Source of the DNA: an uncultured Desulfuromusa sp.
GTDB lineage: Bacteria; Desulfobacterota; Desulfuromonadia; Desulfuromonadales; Geopsychrobacteraceae
Assembly: GCF_963675815.1 (NCBI RefSeq)
Contig: NZ_OY776574.1
Coordinates: forward strand, 2,350,001-2,414,000
Direction of reading: 5' to 3'
Length of the DNA stretch: 64,000 nt
This document shows, piece after piece, positions 35,326 through 44,577 of this stretch. Below the pieces are notes generated by a model. That model saw nothing but the letters and a program-made list of their open reading frames with translations, was not told the origin of the DNA and did not search any database. A program made the position numbers and the translations under genes. The first letter of the stretch is position 1. The number at the start of each line of letters is the position of its first letter.

Positions 35326-36495
35326 ATGGCGATGACCGACTTTTTATTTACTTCTGAATCCGTAGGAGAGGGGCATCCTGATAAGGTGGCGGATCAGATT
35401 TCTGACGCTGTTCTGGATGCAATTCTGGAACAGGATCCCAAAGCTCGAGTAGCCTGTGAAACATTGGTAACAACCGGTATGGCTGTGATAGCAGGGGAAA
35501 TAACGACAACAGCTTATGCCGATTTGCCGGCCATTGTTCGGCAAACCATTAAAGACATCGGCTACAACGATTCGGCTATTGGCTTTGATTATAAAACCTG
35601 TGCGGTACTGACCTCGATTGACCAGCAATCTCCCGATATCTCTCAAGGGGTCAGTGAAGGTGAGGGCCTTTTTGTCGAACAGGGTGCTGGTGATCAGGGG
35701 TTGATGTTTGGCTTTGCCTGTGATGAAACCCCTGAACTTATGCCAATGCCGATAACTCTGGCCCATAAGTTAACGCAAAAACTGGCTGAAGTTCGTAAAA
35801 GCAATTTACTCGATTTTTTGCGTCCAGACAGTAAATCCCAGGTCTCAATACAGTATATTGATGACCAGCCTACACGCATTGATACGGTTGTTATTTCAAC
35901 TCAACACAGCCCCGATGTTTCGTACGAGGATCTGAAAGATGCTGTGATTGAAGAAGTGATCAAACCTCTTCTGCCGGCCAATCTTCTGGATAACAACACC
36001 CGTTACCTTATCAATCCAACGGGCCGTTTTGTTGTCGGTGGCCCGATGGGTGATTGTGGTTTGACGGGACGTAAAATTATTGTTGATACTTATGGTGGCC
36101 AAGGATCTCACGGTGGTGGAGCCTTTAGCGGCAAGGATCCGTCTAAGGTTGATCGCAGTGCCTCCTATATGGCGCGTTATATTGCGAAGAATATTGTTGC
36201 TGCCGGGTTGGCGAGCAAATGCGAAGTTCAACTGGCCTATGCGATTGGTGTTGCTGACCCGGTTTCGGTGATGATCAACGCTTTTGGTACCGGAAAGGTC
36301 TCATCGAATAAAATTGCAGAAATTGTTCGGGATGAATTTGATATGCGGCCTGCTGCTATCATCAAACAGCTTGACCTTCTGCGACCAATTTACCGGCAAA
36401 CAGCAGCCTATGGTCATTTTGGGCGGGAATTGCCCGGATTTACCTGGGAAGTCACAGATCGCGTTGATTCACTTCGCTCTCGAGCCGGACTCTGA
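35326..36495 (+). CDS. metK: S-adenosylmethionine synthase
   Basis: MetK of 389 residues. Conserved blocks: FTSESVGEGHPDKVADQISDAVLD at the N-terminus, GAGDQGLMFGFA, and GGGAFSGKDPSKVDRSA. It makes SAM from methionine and ATP, the donor for the methyltransferases here. ATG 35326 (MAMTDFLF) or ATG 35332 are both possible; AAAGGG lies upstream. It begins 35 bases after ptsI without a clear terminator, so it may be in the same transcript. A strong hairpin follows. Confidence 0.97.
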   Translation: MAMTDFLFTSESVGEGHPDKVADQISDAVLDAILEQDPKARVACETLVTTGMAVIAGEITTTAYADLPAIVRQTIKDIGYNDSAIGFDYKTCAVLTSIDQQSPDISQGVSEGEGLFVEQGAGDQGLMFGFACDETPELMPMPITLAHKLTQKLAEVRKSNLLDFLRPDSKSQVSIQYIDDQPTRIDTVVISTQHSPDVSYEDLKDAVIEEVIKPLLPANLLDNNTRYLINPTGRFVVGGPMGDCGLTGRKIIVDTYGGQGSHGGGAFSGKDPSKVDRSASYMARYIAKNIVAAGLASKCEVQLAYAIGVADPVSVMINAFGTGKVSSNKIAEIVRDEFDMRPAAIIKQLDLLRPIYRQTAAYGHFGRELPGFTWEVTDRVDSLRSRAGL

Positions 36496-36527
36496 GCGGC
36501 TATTGAAATGACAGAAAAATGAGAATA

Positions 36528-36569
36528 AACGAACAAGGGCAAGCTATTAGGAGCTTGCCCTTGTTCGTT
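36528..36569. terminator. Bidirectional terminator between metK and the agmatine genes
   Basis: Perfect 18-base inverted repeat (AACGAACAAGGGCAAGCT and its complement) with a six-base loop, placed between the convergent metK and aguB. Short T-rich stretches flank both sides. Strong candidate for terminating both strands. Confidence 0.9.
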
Positions 36570-36577
36570 CATGAGGT

Positions 36578-37462
36578 TTAATCACGAAAACGTTTTGAAA
36601 TTTCCTGATACTGATCAATCCGCCGATCTCGGAAAAAAGGCCAGATCTGTCTGACTTTTTCACTCTGGTCCAGATTGATATTGACACATAAAACCTCTTC
36701 ACTGTCTGCACTTGCCTGAGCGAGTATTTCTCCCTGACATCCTGCAACAAAGCTGTTCCCCCAGAAATTTATTCCCGCCGTAGTTTGAGTTGGATCGGCT
36801 TCATAGCCAACCCGATTGACCGCAATGGTTGGTATCCCATTGGCTATTGCGTGCCCCTGTTGTACCGTTATCCAGGCAGCCGTCTGGCGTTTTTGTTCTT
36901 CTTGACTATCTCTTTGGTCGTGCCCGATGGCGGTGGGATAGATCAGTACTTCTGCTCCCGCAAGAGCCATGAGTCGAGCCGCTTCAGGGTACCATTGATC
37001 CCAGCAGACCAAGACGCCCAGTTTTCCCAGCGAAGTTTGGATGGGCGTGAAGCCCAAATCTCCGGGGGTAAAATAGAACTTTTCATTATAACCCGGATCA
37101 TCGGGGATATGCATTTTCCGATAAGTTCCTGCAATTGTTCCGTCTTTCTCAAGAACAACCGCAGTATTGTGGTACAATCCCGCGGCACGTTTTTCAAACA
37201 GTGAAATAACCAGAACGATTTCTAGTTCTTTTGCCAACAGACCAAAGCTTTGGGTTCTTGTTCCCGGAATAGTTACTGCCAGGTCAAAATTAGTCACATC
37301 TTCTGTTTGACAAAAATACCGACTGCAATGTAATTCCTGCAAGATGATCAGCTGAGCTCCTTGGGATGCTGCCAGTCTGATTTTCTCGCAGCTTCTGCTG
37401 ATATTTTCCTCTTGATCAGCTGTACAGCTTTGTTGCACTAAGGCGGTTTTTAAAAGCCTCAC
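36578..37462 (-). CDS. aguB: N-carbamoylputrescine amidase
   Basis: Nitrilase-superfamily enzyme of 294 residues. The Glu-Lys-Cys triad is visible: Glu in LQELHCSRYFC, Lys in TYRKMHIPDDPGY and Cys153 in LVCWDQWYPEAARL. The family hydrolyses N-carbamoylputrescine to putrescine, CO2 and ammonia. It overlaps the aguA stop by four bases, which supports the polyamine role over a general amidase role. The ATG is at 37460-37462. It ends 9 bases from the metK terminator. Confidence 0.94.
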   Translation of the reverse strand: MRLLKTALVQQSCTADQEENISRSCEKIRLAASQGAQLIILQELHCSRYFCQTEDVTNFDLAVTIPGTRTQSFGLLAKELEIVLVISLFEKRAAGLYHNTAVVLEKDGTIAGTYRKMHIPDDPGYNEKFYFTPGDLGFTPIQTSLGKLGVLVCWDQWYPEAARLMALAGAEVLIYPTAIGHDQRDSQEEQKRQTAAWITVQQGHAIANGIPTIAVNRVGYEADPTQTTAGINFWGNSFVAGCQGEILAQASADSEEVLCVNINLDQSEKVRQIWPFFRDRRIDQYQEISKRFRD

Positions 37463-38493
37463 GACAGAACTCCCTGAGGTAGTTGCATGGTTACACAGTG
37501 AAGAGAACCATGTTGTTTGATTAAAGGACGGCAGTCAACACCAATAATTTCTCGATCCGGGAAAGCTTTGCTGACAGTTTCTATAGCCAGATTGTCCGCC
37601 GGATCATTATAGGTCGGAACCAGCACTGCTTTGTTGACAATCAAGAAGTTTGCATAGGATGCCGGCAAGCGCTCACCATCATTATAGGAGGCCCGAGGCC
37701 AGGGAAGCGGGATGAGCCGATAGGGGGCTCCTTTTTTGGTTTTGAAGCTTTGAAGCTGTTGCTCCATTTTCTTCAGTTCTGAATAATGTTCGTCCTCTTT
37801 GTCGTTACAATGAACGTAAAGAATTGTGTCATCCGGGCACAATCGAGCCAGGGTGTCGATGTGTGAATCCGTATCATCTCCAGCTAACCAGCCGTGGTCG
37901 AGCCAGAGAAAGTGATCACTTCCGAATTGTTGTGAAAAGAATGATTCAAGGGCTTGTTTGTCCATGTGCTGATTGCGGTTGGGATTAAGAAGGCAGGCGG
38001 ATGTGGTGAGGATGGTCCCACAACCATCGGCTTCAATGCTGCCTCCTTCCAGAACCAAATCAATAGATGTTTTCGGGGTTTGTCTGAAAATCCCCGTATT
38101 GTGTAATTGCTGCGTAACCTGATTATCTTTGTCAGCGGGAAATTTCAGTCCCCAGCCGTTGAAAGTAAAATCAAGAAAGAGAGGTCTGTTATTGGAGTAA
38201 AGGGTGAATGGTCCGAAGTCACGTATCCAGGTGTCGTTGGTGTTAATTTGAACGTGAACAAGACGAGAGCAGTCAAATTCCGATTTTTTCAGGGCATCTC
38301 GAACAATTTGTTGATCCGGTGAGATCACAATAACGATTTCAAATCGACTGATCTGGCGTATGAGCTCAGTATAGACTTTTGTCACCTGATCGAGAATGGG
38401 GTGCCAATCCGTCTGTTCATGGGGCCAGGCCAGAAGAACAGCATCTTGCGGTTCCCATTCGGCAGGGAGGCGTAGTGTCGTTGAATCACTCAT
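37459..38493 (-). CDS. aguA: Agmatine deiminase
   Basis: Peptidyl-arginine-deiminase-like enzyme of 344 residues. Visible: LPAEWEPQDAVLLAWPHEQTDW at the N-terminus, TNDTWIRDFGPF with Asp/Asn contacts, LEGGSIEADG, and the catalytic Cys333 in HGSLHCVTMQ. It converts agmatine to N-carbamoylputrescine, which AguB uses. The two genes overlap by four bases in one operon. No arginine decarboxylase (speA) is in the window, so the source of agmatine lies elsewhere. Confidence 0.94.
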   Translation of the reverse strand: MSDSTTLRLPAEWEPQDAVLLAWPHEQTDWHPILDQVTKVYTELIRQISRFEIVIVISPDQQIVRDALKKSEFDCSRLVHVQINTNDTWIRDFGPFTLYSNNRPLFLDFTFNGWGLKFPADKDNQVTQQLHNTGIFRQTPKTSIDLVLEGGSIEADGCGTILTTSACLLNPNRNQHMDKQALESFFSQQFGSDHFLWLDHGWLAGDDTDSHIDTLARLCPDDTILYVHCNDKEDEHYSELKKMEQQLQSFKTKKGAPYRLIPLPWPRASYNDGERLPASYANFLIVNKAVLVPTYNDPADNLAIETVSKAFPDREIIGVDCRPLIKQHGSLHCVTMQLPQGVLS

Positions 38494-38517
38494 CTTTGAT
38501 CCGGCCCCATAAACGAC

Positions 38518-39042
38518 TTATTCTGTGTCCGTTGCTTCCTGGACTGATACTTTTTCGATGATAACGGCCTCTTTTGGAACATCCTGGTGATGTCCGCTAT
38601 TTCCAGTGTCGACTTTTGCAATTTCATCCACGACGTCCATTCCTTGAATCACTTGTCCAAAAACGGCATAGCCATAACTATTGGGAGTCTTTCCCTGGTG
38701 ATTGAGAAAATCGTTGTCGGCTAAGTTGATAAAAAACTGACTGCTGGCGCTGTCAACAATTTGAGTCCGTGCCATGGCAAGAGATCCCCGGAGATTTTTT
38801 AACCCGTTGTCAGCTTCGTTTTTAATTTCACTGTTGGTTTTTTTCTGTCCCATTTCAGGGGTAAATCCTCCCCCCTGGATCATAAAGTTTGGGATAACCC
38901 GGTGAAAAATGGTTTTTTCATAGAAGTTGTCACGAACGTAGCTGAGGAAGTTTGCAGTACTGATCGGGGCTTTTTCAGCATTTAATTCAATAATAATATT
39001 CCCTTTGTTGGTTTGCATTTCCACAATTGGCTGCGTGCTCAT
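38518..39042 (-). CDS. ppiB: Peptidyl-prolyl cis-trans isomerase (cyclophilin type)
   Basis: Cytoplasmic cyclophilin of 174 residues. The core shows FHRVIPNFMIQGGGFTPEMG, SLAMART and SSQFFINLADNDFLNH; the catalytic Arg is in FHRVI. No signal peptide. ATG with stop side at 39040-39042 is preceded by AGAGGAG; the open frame extends to 39084 but relatives start near MSTQPIVEMQTNKG. It is upstream of aguA with a 24-base gap and may share its transcript. Confidence 0.94.
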   Translation of the reverse strand: MSTQPIVEMQTNKGNIIIELNAEKAPISTANFLSYVRDNFYEKTIFHRVIPNFMIQGGGFTPEMGQKKTNSEIKNEADNGLKNLRGSLAMARTQIVDSASSQFFINLADNDFLNHQGKTPNSYGYAVFGQVIQGMDVVDEIAKVDTGNSGHHQDVPKEAVIIEKVSVQEATDTE

Positions 39043-39204
39043 ATTCGGCTCCTCTGGTAAATTAATGGTGATGACAATATCCATTCGATATTTGATCTCA
39101 GGACTTTTATGATGGATGTAGATACCATATTTTTTCGAACGATGGATATGAAATATCAGGGGGGGGATATTTGTTTTATATGGGTTGCCAGGAGTTTATC
39201 ATCT

Positions 39205-41391
39205 TCAACCGAGGGTCTGGCCTGATTTGAGAAGTTCCATAAATGTCTCATTTGGCACTGGTTTGCTGAAAAGATAGCCTTGAAACAAGGGACAACCTTT
39301 TTCTTCCAAAAATTTGAGCTCAAACTCGGTTTCCACTCCTTCAGCGATGACTTTGAGATCCAGGTGAGCGGCCATGGAGATGATCGTGTCTACAATCGCA
39401 GCATCATTGCTGTCTGTTTCGATATCGCGAACAAAAGACTGGTCGATTTTCAGAATGTCCAGAGGCATTTTTTTCAAGTAAGTTAAGGATGAATAACCTG
39501 TTCCGAAATCGTCAATGGAGAGTTCAATCCCCATCATTTTTAGCGCCTCCATCTTTTCAATGGTGTCTAAAATATTATCAATGACCATTCCTTCAGTTAA
39601 TTCAAGACCGAGTTGTGCTGGGTTGGCGCCGGTTTTGTCAAGAATGTTTTGGACCTGACTGACAAAATTGGGCTGACGGAACTGGCGTGGGCTGACATTG
39701 ACTGCCAGGTGGTTGACAACCAACCCCTGATCGCTCCACATTTTTAAATGTTCGCAGGCCGTCTGCAAAACCCATTCACCAATCGGCAAAATAAGCCCTG
39801 TTGCTTCGGCAATCGGGATAAAGGTTGCGGGAGAGACAAACCCCTTCTCCGGATGTTGCCACCGCGCAAGAGTTTCCGCACCGAGGATTGTTCCTTGATT
39901 ATTGACCTGTGGTTGGAAATTAAGGGAAAACTCCCCTCGATCCAATGCGTGACGCAATTCCTTCTCAATAGCAAGGCGGTTGTCTGCTGCTGACTGCATG
40001 CTTGGCAGGAAAAATCTTATCGTGTCGCGACCGTCATCCTTGGCCCGGTACATTGCCGTATCGGCATAGCGGAGAATGTCATCTCCCGTTTCTTGAATGT
40101 TTTGCACGGAAGGGAACATGGCAACACCGATGCTCGGGGTAATATGGAGTTCATGCCCGTCAATAATGTTTTTTTCTGCAATTTTAAGTTTTATGTGTTC
40201 AGCTTTCTGTTGTGCAAGTGCTGCTGCATTGGTTGGATCTTTACCGAGATCAGATAGAAGCATGACAAATTCATCGCCACCAAGCCTCGAAACTGTATCA
40301 TCGCTTCGTAAGTCTTGAAGGAGTTGTTTGGAAACAGCTTGTAACAATGCGTCACCAACGGGGTGCCCCAAGGAGTCATTAATGTTTTTGAATCGATCCA
40401 AATCAAGAAATAGCATAGCGCCATAATGGCCGTAACGTCGCGCACGAGAGATGTTTTGTTCCAGTCGATCCAGAAGCAGACGACGGTTGGGTAACTCGGT
40501 CAGGGCATCATAAAAAGCTAAATGTTCAATTCTGGCTTCAGCCAGCTTGCGATCTGTGACGTCACGCAAAGTCGCACAAAGTTTATCTCCTGTTTGGTCT
40601 GTGCCGACCTGATAGCTGGCGTTGAGGGAGCAGGGGATAAGCGTTGCATCCTTGTCCTGTAGGTGGAGCTCGTAGTCAAAAATTTTATTTTCGATTCTCA
40701 ATCGTTCGAACAGCCTTTCCCGGTCTTTTAAACTGGGAAATAATTGTTCAATGTTGCGATTAATAATCTCTTCGCGACGGTATTGGGATATGTGGGAAAT
40801 CGATGGGCTGATTTCCGTTATAATTCCATCCAGGCGAATTTCCAGGTACACATCCTGTAAATTATCAAAAATGAGCCGATATTTTTGTTCGCTGTTTTTA
40901 AGCTTCACATTTGATTGATTAAGGTCTTTAACCGCTTTTTGTAGAGCATGTGTCCGTTTGGTGACTTCTTCTTCCAGATGCTCCTGATAAATACGGTTTT
41001 CAACGATAAGGCGGGAGCGTTCCAGAGCCTGATTAATGGCGTGGAGCAGTACCGGCATGTCTTGTATCGGTTTGAGGAGATAGTTCCATGCGCCGCAGCG
41101 AATGGCCTCTATGGCATCATCAATGATGCCTGTTCCTGAGACGACAATAATGGGGGTGTCAGGAGAGTCTTTTTTGATTTTTTCAATAACCTCAAGACCA
41201 TCAACTTCAGGCATTCGCAGGTCGCAGAGAACCAGATCCGGATGTTCTTGAGCAAAAATTTCCAGACCTTCCCGGCCATTTTTTGCTTCAATAACCTGAT
41301 AATCGTAATCTTCCAAAAACATTCGAAAGCCGTCTCGAATGTTTTCTTCATCATCAATCGTCAGTATTGTTGGGCTCTTACGTGGCTTCAT
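39205..41391 (-). CDS. Response regulator with PAS, GGDEF and EAL domains
   Basis: Cytoplasmic c-di-GMP turnover protein of 728 residues. The receiver domain (~1-125) has DDEE and Asp in VLCDLRMPEVDG. A helical linker (~130-165) and a PAS domain (~170-290) follow. GGDEF is intact at 371-375, with an inhibitory-site-like RSDD five residues before it. The EAL domain starts with ETLARW (Glu506) and keeps DDFGTGYSSL and VIAEGVET, so diguanylate cyclase and phosphodiesterase could both be active. It lies downstream of the REC-HDOD gene with a 50-base gap, so both may respond to one signal. No kinase is adjacent. Confidence 0.93.
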   Translation of the reverse strand: MKPRKSPTILTIDDEENIRDGFRMFLEDYDYQVIEAKNGREGLEIFAQEHPDLVLCDLRMPEVDGLEVIEKIKKDSPDTPIIVVSGTGIIDDAIEAIRCGAWNYLLKPIQDMPVLLHAINQALERSRLIVENRIYQEHLEEEVTKRTHALQKAVKDLNQSNVKLKNSEQKYRLIFDNLQDVYLEIRLDGIITEISPSISHISQYRREEIINRNIEQLFPSLKDRERLFERLRIENKIFDYELHLQDKDATLIPCSLNASYQVGTDQTGDKLCATLRDVTDRKLAEARIEHLAFYDALTELPNRRLLLDRLEQNISRARRYGHYGAMLFLDLDRFKNINDSLGHPVGDALLQAVSKQLLQDLRSDDTVSRLGGDEFVMLLSDLGKDPTNAAALAQQKAEHIKLKIAEKNIIDGHELHITPSIGVAMFPSVQNIQETGDDILRYADTAMYRAKDDGRDTIRFFLPSMQSAADNRLAIEKELRHALDRGEFSLNFQPQVNNQGTILGAETLARWQHPEKGFVSPATFIPIAEATGLILPIGEWVLQTACEHLKMWSDQGLVVNHLAVNVSPRQFRQPNFVSQVQNILDKTGANPAQLGLELTEGMVIDNILDTIEKMEALKMMGIELSIDDFGTGYSSLTYLKKMPLDILKIDQSFVRDIETDSNDAAIVDTIISMAAHLDLKVIAEGVETEFELKFLEEKGCPLFQGYLFSKPVPNETFMELLKSGQTLG

Positions 41392-41441
41392 TTGTTAGGT
41401 CCCTGGCCAGGTTATTTTTATGAAATAGTCCAATGGCGTGA

Positions 41442-42680
41442 TTAGGATGTTAACGCCCCGACTGTTTTTTCAGTTTCCGATCGGAGGAATTCATTTTCTT
41501 CCTCGGTGAGATAGAATTTTTCACGGTACCCATCAGCAATTCTTCGAGGATAAGTTTCTCCATTTGAGCCATAATTAAATTGGTAGCTCAGAAGGTTGGC
41601 AACATGAGCAGCAGCAATGACATCTTTGTCCATTGGCGTTGTCTGAGGTTGATGGTGCCACAAAATGGCATTGACGATAAATGGGGGGAAGGCCCACCAT
41701 TCGGCGAGAAATCCACCAAGTTCAGCATGTTGAGTGCCATAAACCTCAATTTCAGCTTCCTGTAAGGGACATTTTCTGGTGTTGGCAAGGGTGATGGCTT
41801 TCTCAAACTGGGCCGGGAAGAAGCTTGCCGTTGCCAATTTTCCCAGGTCATGCAGAAGTCCGGCCACAAAGGCACGATCCTGTTGATTACTGTCTGTGGG
41901 GAAAATTGACTTAATAAGAAGTCTTGAAAGAACCGCCGTTGCCATCGAATGGGTTTTGAGTTTATTAAAGTCGAACCCTTCTATATTGGGAAGTGTCTGC
42001 GCTATAGCCTGAATGACAGCCTCTGAAAGAATAAGATTTTCAACGATATCAGTCCCTAGAACAATGATTGCTTTTTTGATTGTATCGACCAGAAAGCGTT
42101 GCCCAAAGAGGGCTGAATTGGCCCAGTGTAATAGTGCCCCGCTAATGGCGATGTCCTGGCTGATGAAATCGGCCATTTTTTCTATGTTAACTTCATCACC
42201 TACAATGCAGGAACGAATGTTGGAATAACTTTCCGGGAGGGCCGGTAAGAGCGATGTTGAATTAATCAGAGCCTGAAACTCCGGGCTTTGTTTTTTTTGC
42301 AATGAGCTTTGACGTAGCGCACTACGGATGATCTCTTTGAACTCCTGATCGACCCATGGCTTTGGGATGATTTGTTGTGGATATCCTTCTGCCAGGGTCT
42401 TAATAATATTATCCTGCTGACTATAACCGCTGATGACGAGGCGGACAACAGAAGGATACTGTTTATAGACTTTTGCCAGAAGTTGAAAACCATTCATCTC
42501 TGATGTTTGCGCGTCAGAAACGATGAGATCAATCGGCTGATTTTCCAGTAAAGCCATTGCTTCAGAGGCACTGGTGACAAATTGACAATCCCACTCTTCA
42601 TCGCGCAGCAACTGTCGCAACAGCTCAAGAGTGCTTTGCTCTTTATCGATAAAAAGAATTTTGGGGCCAACTTGCTTCAT
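41442..42680 (-). CDS. Response regulator with HDOD output domain
   Basis: Protein of 412 residues with an N-terminal receiver and a C-terminal HDOD domain. The receiver shows IDKE, phospho-acceptor in LIVSDAQTSEMNG (~56) and VISGYSQ. HDOD (~140-340) has LPALPESY, the SQDIAISGALLHWANSALFG block and GLLHDLGKLA. HDOD proteins are metal-free HD relatives that usually act in signalling as scaffolds; no catalytic activity is assumed. RBS-like AGGATG lies 12 bases upstream. The 320-base gap upstream may hold a structured leader (see the separate entry). REC-PAS-GGDEF-EAL follows downstream. Confidence 0.9.
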   Translation of the reverse strand: MKQVGPKILFIDKEQSTLELLRQLLRDEEWDCQFVTSASEAMALLENQPIDLIVSDAQTSEMNGFQLLAKVYKQYPSVVRLVISGYSQQDNIIKTLAEGYPQQIIPKPWVDQEFKEIIRSALRQSSLQKKQSPEFQALINSTSLLPALPESYSNIRSCIVGDEVNIEKMADFISQDIAISGALLHWANSALFGQRFLVDTIKKAIIVLGTDIVENLILSEAVIQAIAQTLPNIEGFDFNKLKTHSMATAVLSRLLIKSIFPTDSNQQDRAFVAGLLHDLGKLATASFFPAQFEKAITLANTRKCPLQEAEIEVYGTQHAELGGFLAEWWAFPPFIVNAILWHHQPQTTPMDKDVIAAAHVANLLSYQFNYGSNGETYPRRIADGYREKFYLTEEENEFLRSETEKTVGALTS

Positions 42681-43000
42681 GCAATAAGTTTCATCCTGAT
42701 ATGGTTTTTACATTGAAAAGAATTAATAAGTTAAAGCTTTCATTTTTCTCATTGTGTCACAAAAAAATATATTTGTTAACTATTTTTTATCTTTGTTTCG
42801 TCCCGTTACCGGGAGAATTGAGAGCGCTCTTCGTTGTGTGGTTGAAATCTCTCATTCTTCGAGTATACATCAGCTGGAAATTGAGAGAGGTCTTTGTGGA
42901 AAGGGGATCTACAATAAGTTGATTTGGATGGTTTTTATAATCAGGGATAAAAGCAGTCACGAAATGGTAGCTTTGCCAATGTTGATGCTGTTTTTTTTTG
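42681..43000. other. Non-coding gap with structured-RNA-like repeats
   Basis: Upstream region of the REC-HDOD gene, 320 bases. It holds a small palindrome TTGTGTCACAA at 42752-42762, a hairpin TCCCG-TTAC-CGGGA at 42801-42814, a palindrome AGAGCGCTCT at 42821-42830, and two copies of AATTGAGAG (42816-42824 and 42879-42887). Between the two copies lies CTCTCATT (42849-42856), which can pair imperfectly with either copy. Two short open frames on the + strand here lack ribosome-binding sites and are treated as spurious. Whether the region folds as a regulatory leader is unknown. Confidence 0.4.
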
Positions 43001-43672
43001 TTAGAACCTGCGTTGTTTTTTTCTTGAAAATTTGCCCATAATCCAGCCCAGAAGAAGGACTCCACCGCCGGCAAGAAACCATTGAATCATATTGGAACGA
43101 TGAAAATTTTGGTTTTCTTCACGTAAAAGTAGAAGTTCGCTATTCAGTAGACGGTTTTCTTCAATCAACCTGTCATTTTCTGTGCTCAGGTTCAGAACGT
43201 TATCGGATTTACTCAATAGGGTTTTGTATTCAAGACTCACCCTTTCTTGTTCTTTACGAGACTGGGTTAATTGTTGAGATAGATCTGTTATCTGCTGTTT
43301 ATAGGTGTTTATGTCATTGACACTTGTTTGCAGGCTTTGTTGTCCGGATTGCATTTTCTGCTGTAGCGTTTCTATTTCATTTTTTAACTGCGTAATCTGA
43401 ATGTTTTTAGGAACAGCTTTGCTGACGTAGTGGCGTTGGATATAGCCTTCTGTCCCTTTTGGGGTGATAACCTTAACGTGGGTCTTGTCTTCTTCCAGAA
43501 TTTCTACTGGGGTTGCTGTCGGCAACGTTTCCAGAACTTTGTATTCGTTTCCTTTGCCACTTCGGACTGTCACTATGAGTTGGTCGGAAATATAACCTGT
43601 TTCTGCATAAGCCGAAGAGGTTATAATCACGAGCAATAATGGACCAAGAATATAGTTCAGGAAATTTTTCAT
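43001..43672 (-). CDS. SH3-domain and coiled-coil membrane protein (YgiM/TIGR04211-like)
   Basis: Protein of 223 residues. The N-terminal signal sequence (~1-23, ending SSAYA) leads to a bacterial SH3 domain (~25-90; ISDQLIVTVRSGKGNEYKVLE-type start and GTEGYIQRHYVS). A Gln/Ser-rich coiled coil covers ~95-190, and a C-terminal TM helix (~196-215; WFLAGGGVLLLGWIMG) is followed by a basic tail. This SH3-coiled-coil-TM layout matches the uncharacterised SH3 domain family that includes E. coli YgiM. It is likely anchored in the inner membrane with the SH3 in the periplasm, perhaps binding peptidoglycan. Function unproven. Confidence 0.8.
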   Translation of the reverse strand: MKNFLNYILGPLLLVIITSSAYAETGYISDQLIVTVRSGKGNEYKVLETLPTATPVEILEEDKTHVKVITPKGTEGYIQRHYVSKAVPKNIQITQLKNEIETLQQKMQSGQQSLQTSVNDINTYKQQITDLSQQLTQSRKEQERVSLEYKTLLSKSDNVLNLSTENDRLIEENRLLNSELLLLREENQNFHRSNMIQWFLAGGGVLLLGWIMGKFSRKKQRRF

Positions 43673-43786
43673 TTCACGCTCTCTTAAAATCCGGTTTGTT
43701 TGACCTGCTGTCTGTGGATAGTACAGGCATAAAAGTGCAAATTCAAGACCTGGGAAATATTTTTTAGTTCAGACCCGTTAATGGTT

Positions 43787-44155
43787 CTATCCGAGGGTAA
43801 ATTTGAGATAAAAAAACATGCTGACAGCAGAGGCAATCAGACTTAAAACCAGAGTTGCATGGATATGGTCTTTTTTGCGTCTGAGCCTTTTGCTGTTAAG
43901 AAAAATTCCGACGATGCTTGCAGAAAAGCTTAAAAGAAGCATGCCGCCAATATAGCCGATCATACTCTTATCCCAAGCCGGACTTAATCTTTGAACTCCA
44001 TAGAAATGATCAAGAAAATTCATTCGTTTTGGTTTGGCTAAGGCAACAAGACAAACGGCAATAAATAAAGAGGCGACAGCAATTCCATTTGACCAGGCAA
44101 GGAGCCTGAGTATGAGGTCCGGTCGCTTGCGTCGGTTGCTTAACCTCAAACTCAT
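43787..44155 (-). CDS. Small membrane protein, unknown function
   Basis: Hypothetical protein of 122 residues with three likely TM helices (~20-40, ~65-85, ~100-118). Basic clusters (RLSNRRKRP; NSKRLRRKKDH) lie between helices and suggest cytosolic loops. No family is recognised. GGGAG lies eight bases before the ATG, so translation is likely. It is divergent from clpS with a 95-base gap and is followed by the SH3-protein gene on the same strand; the spacing does not show co-function. Confidence 0.6.
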   Translation of the reverse strand: MSLRLSNRRKRPDLILRLLAWSNGIAVASLFIAVCLVALAKPKRMNFLDHFYGVQRLSPAWDKSMIGYIGGMLLLSFSASIVGIFLNSKRLRRKKDHIHATLVLSLIASAVSMFFYLKFTLG

Positions 44156-44250
44156 TGTTCACTCTCCCTTTGATATGTGTGGGACTGTTAGTTGATATTT
44201 GTTTGTGTTATTATAGCTTGAATTACAAACAGAACGGAAAAAATAAATTA

Positions 44251-44571
44251 ATGGAAAAGTCAGACACCAGTAGTGGGAATAAAACCAAAGTCTGTGAAAA
44301 GACAAAAGAGCAGGTTGAAACACCCCCACTTTTTAAAGTTTTGATGCATAACGATGATTACACAACTATGGAGTTTGTCGTAGAGGTTTTACGTGAAGTT
44401 TTCTGTAAACCGGCGAATGAGGCGGAAAAAATCATGTTAACTATTCACTTTCAAGGTGTCGGTTATTGTGGAACATTCCCCTATGCGATAGCGGAAACCA
44501 AAGCTAGTCGGGCTCGTTTAAAAGCTCGCAAAGCAGGATTTCCTCTGCGATGCACTCTTGAGGAGGCCTGA
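44251..44571 (+). CDS. clpS: ATP-dependent Clp protease adaptor ClpS
   Basis: Adaptor of 106 residues. The conserved core reads PPLFKVLMHNDDYTTMEFVVEVL, then the helix around AEKIMLTIHFQGVGYCGTFPYAIAETKA. The NDDYT block and the small pocket residues bind N-end-rule (Leu/Phe/Trp/Tyr) substrates and deliver them to ClpA. ATG 44251 begins the variable N-terminal arm; an earlier in-frame codon at 44155 would add a hydrophobic stretch unlike ClpS. clpA follows seven bases later and aat overlaps clpA, so all three form one N-end-rule operon. Confidence 0.95.
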   Translation: MEKSDTSSGNKTKVCEKTKEQVETPPLFKVLMHNDDYTTMEFVVEVLREVFCKPANEAEKIMLTIHFQGVGYCGTFPYAIAETKASRARLKARKAGFPLRCTLEEA

Positions 44572-44577
44572 GAACCG

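Noticed and set aside
42701..43041. Open frames on the + strand in the gap upstream of the REC-HDOD gene
   Set aside because: No ribosome-binding sites, poor codon pattern and no recognisable domains; one overlaps the SH3 protein gene on the other strand.
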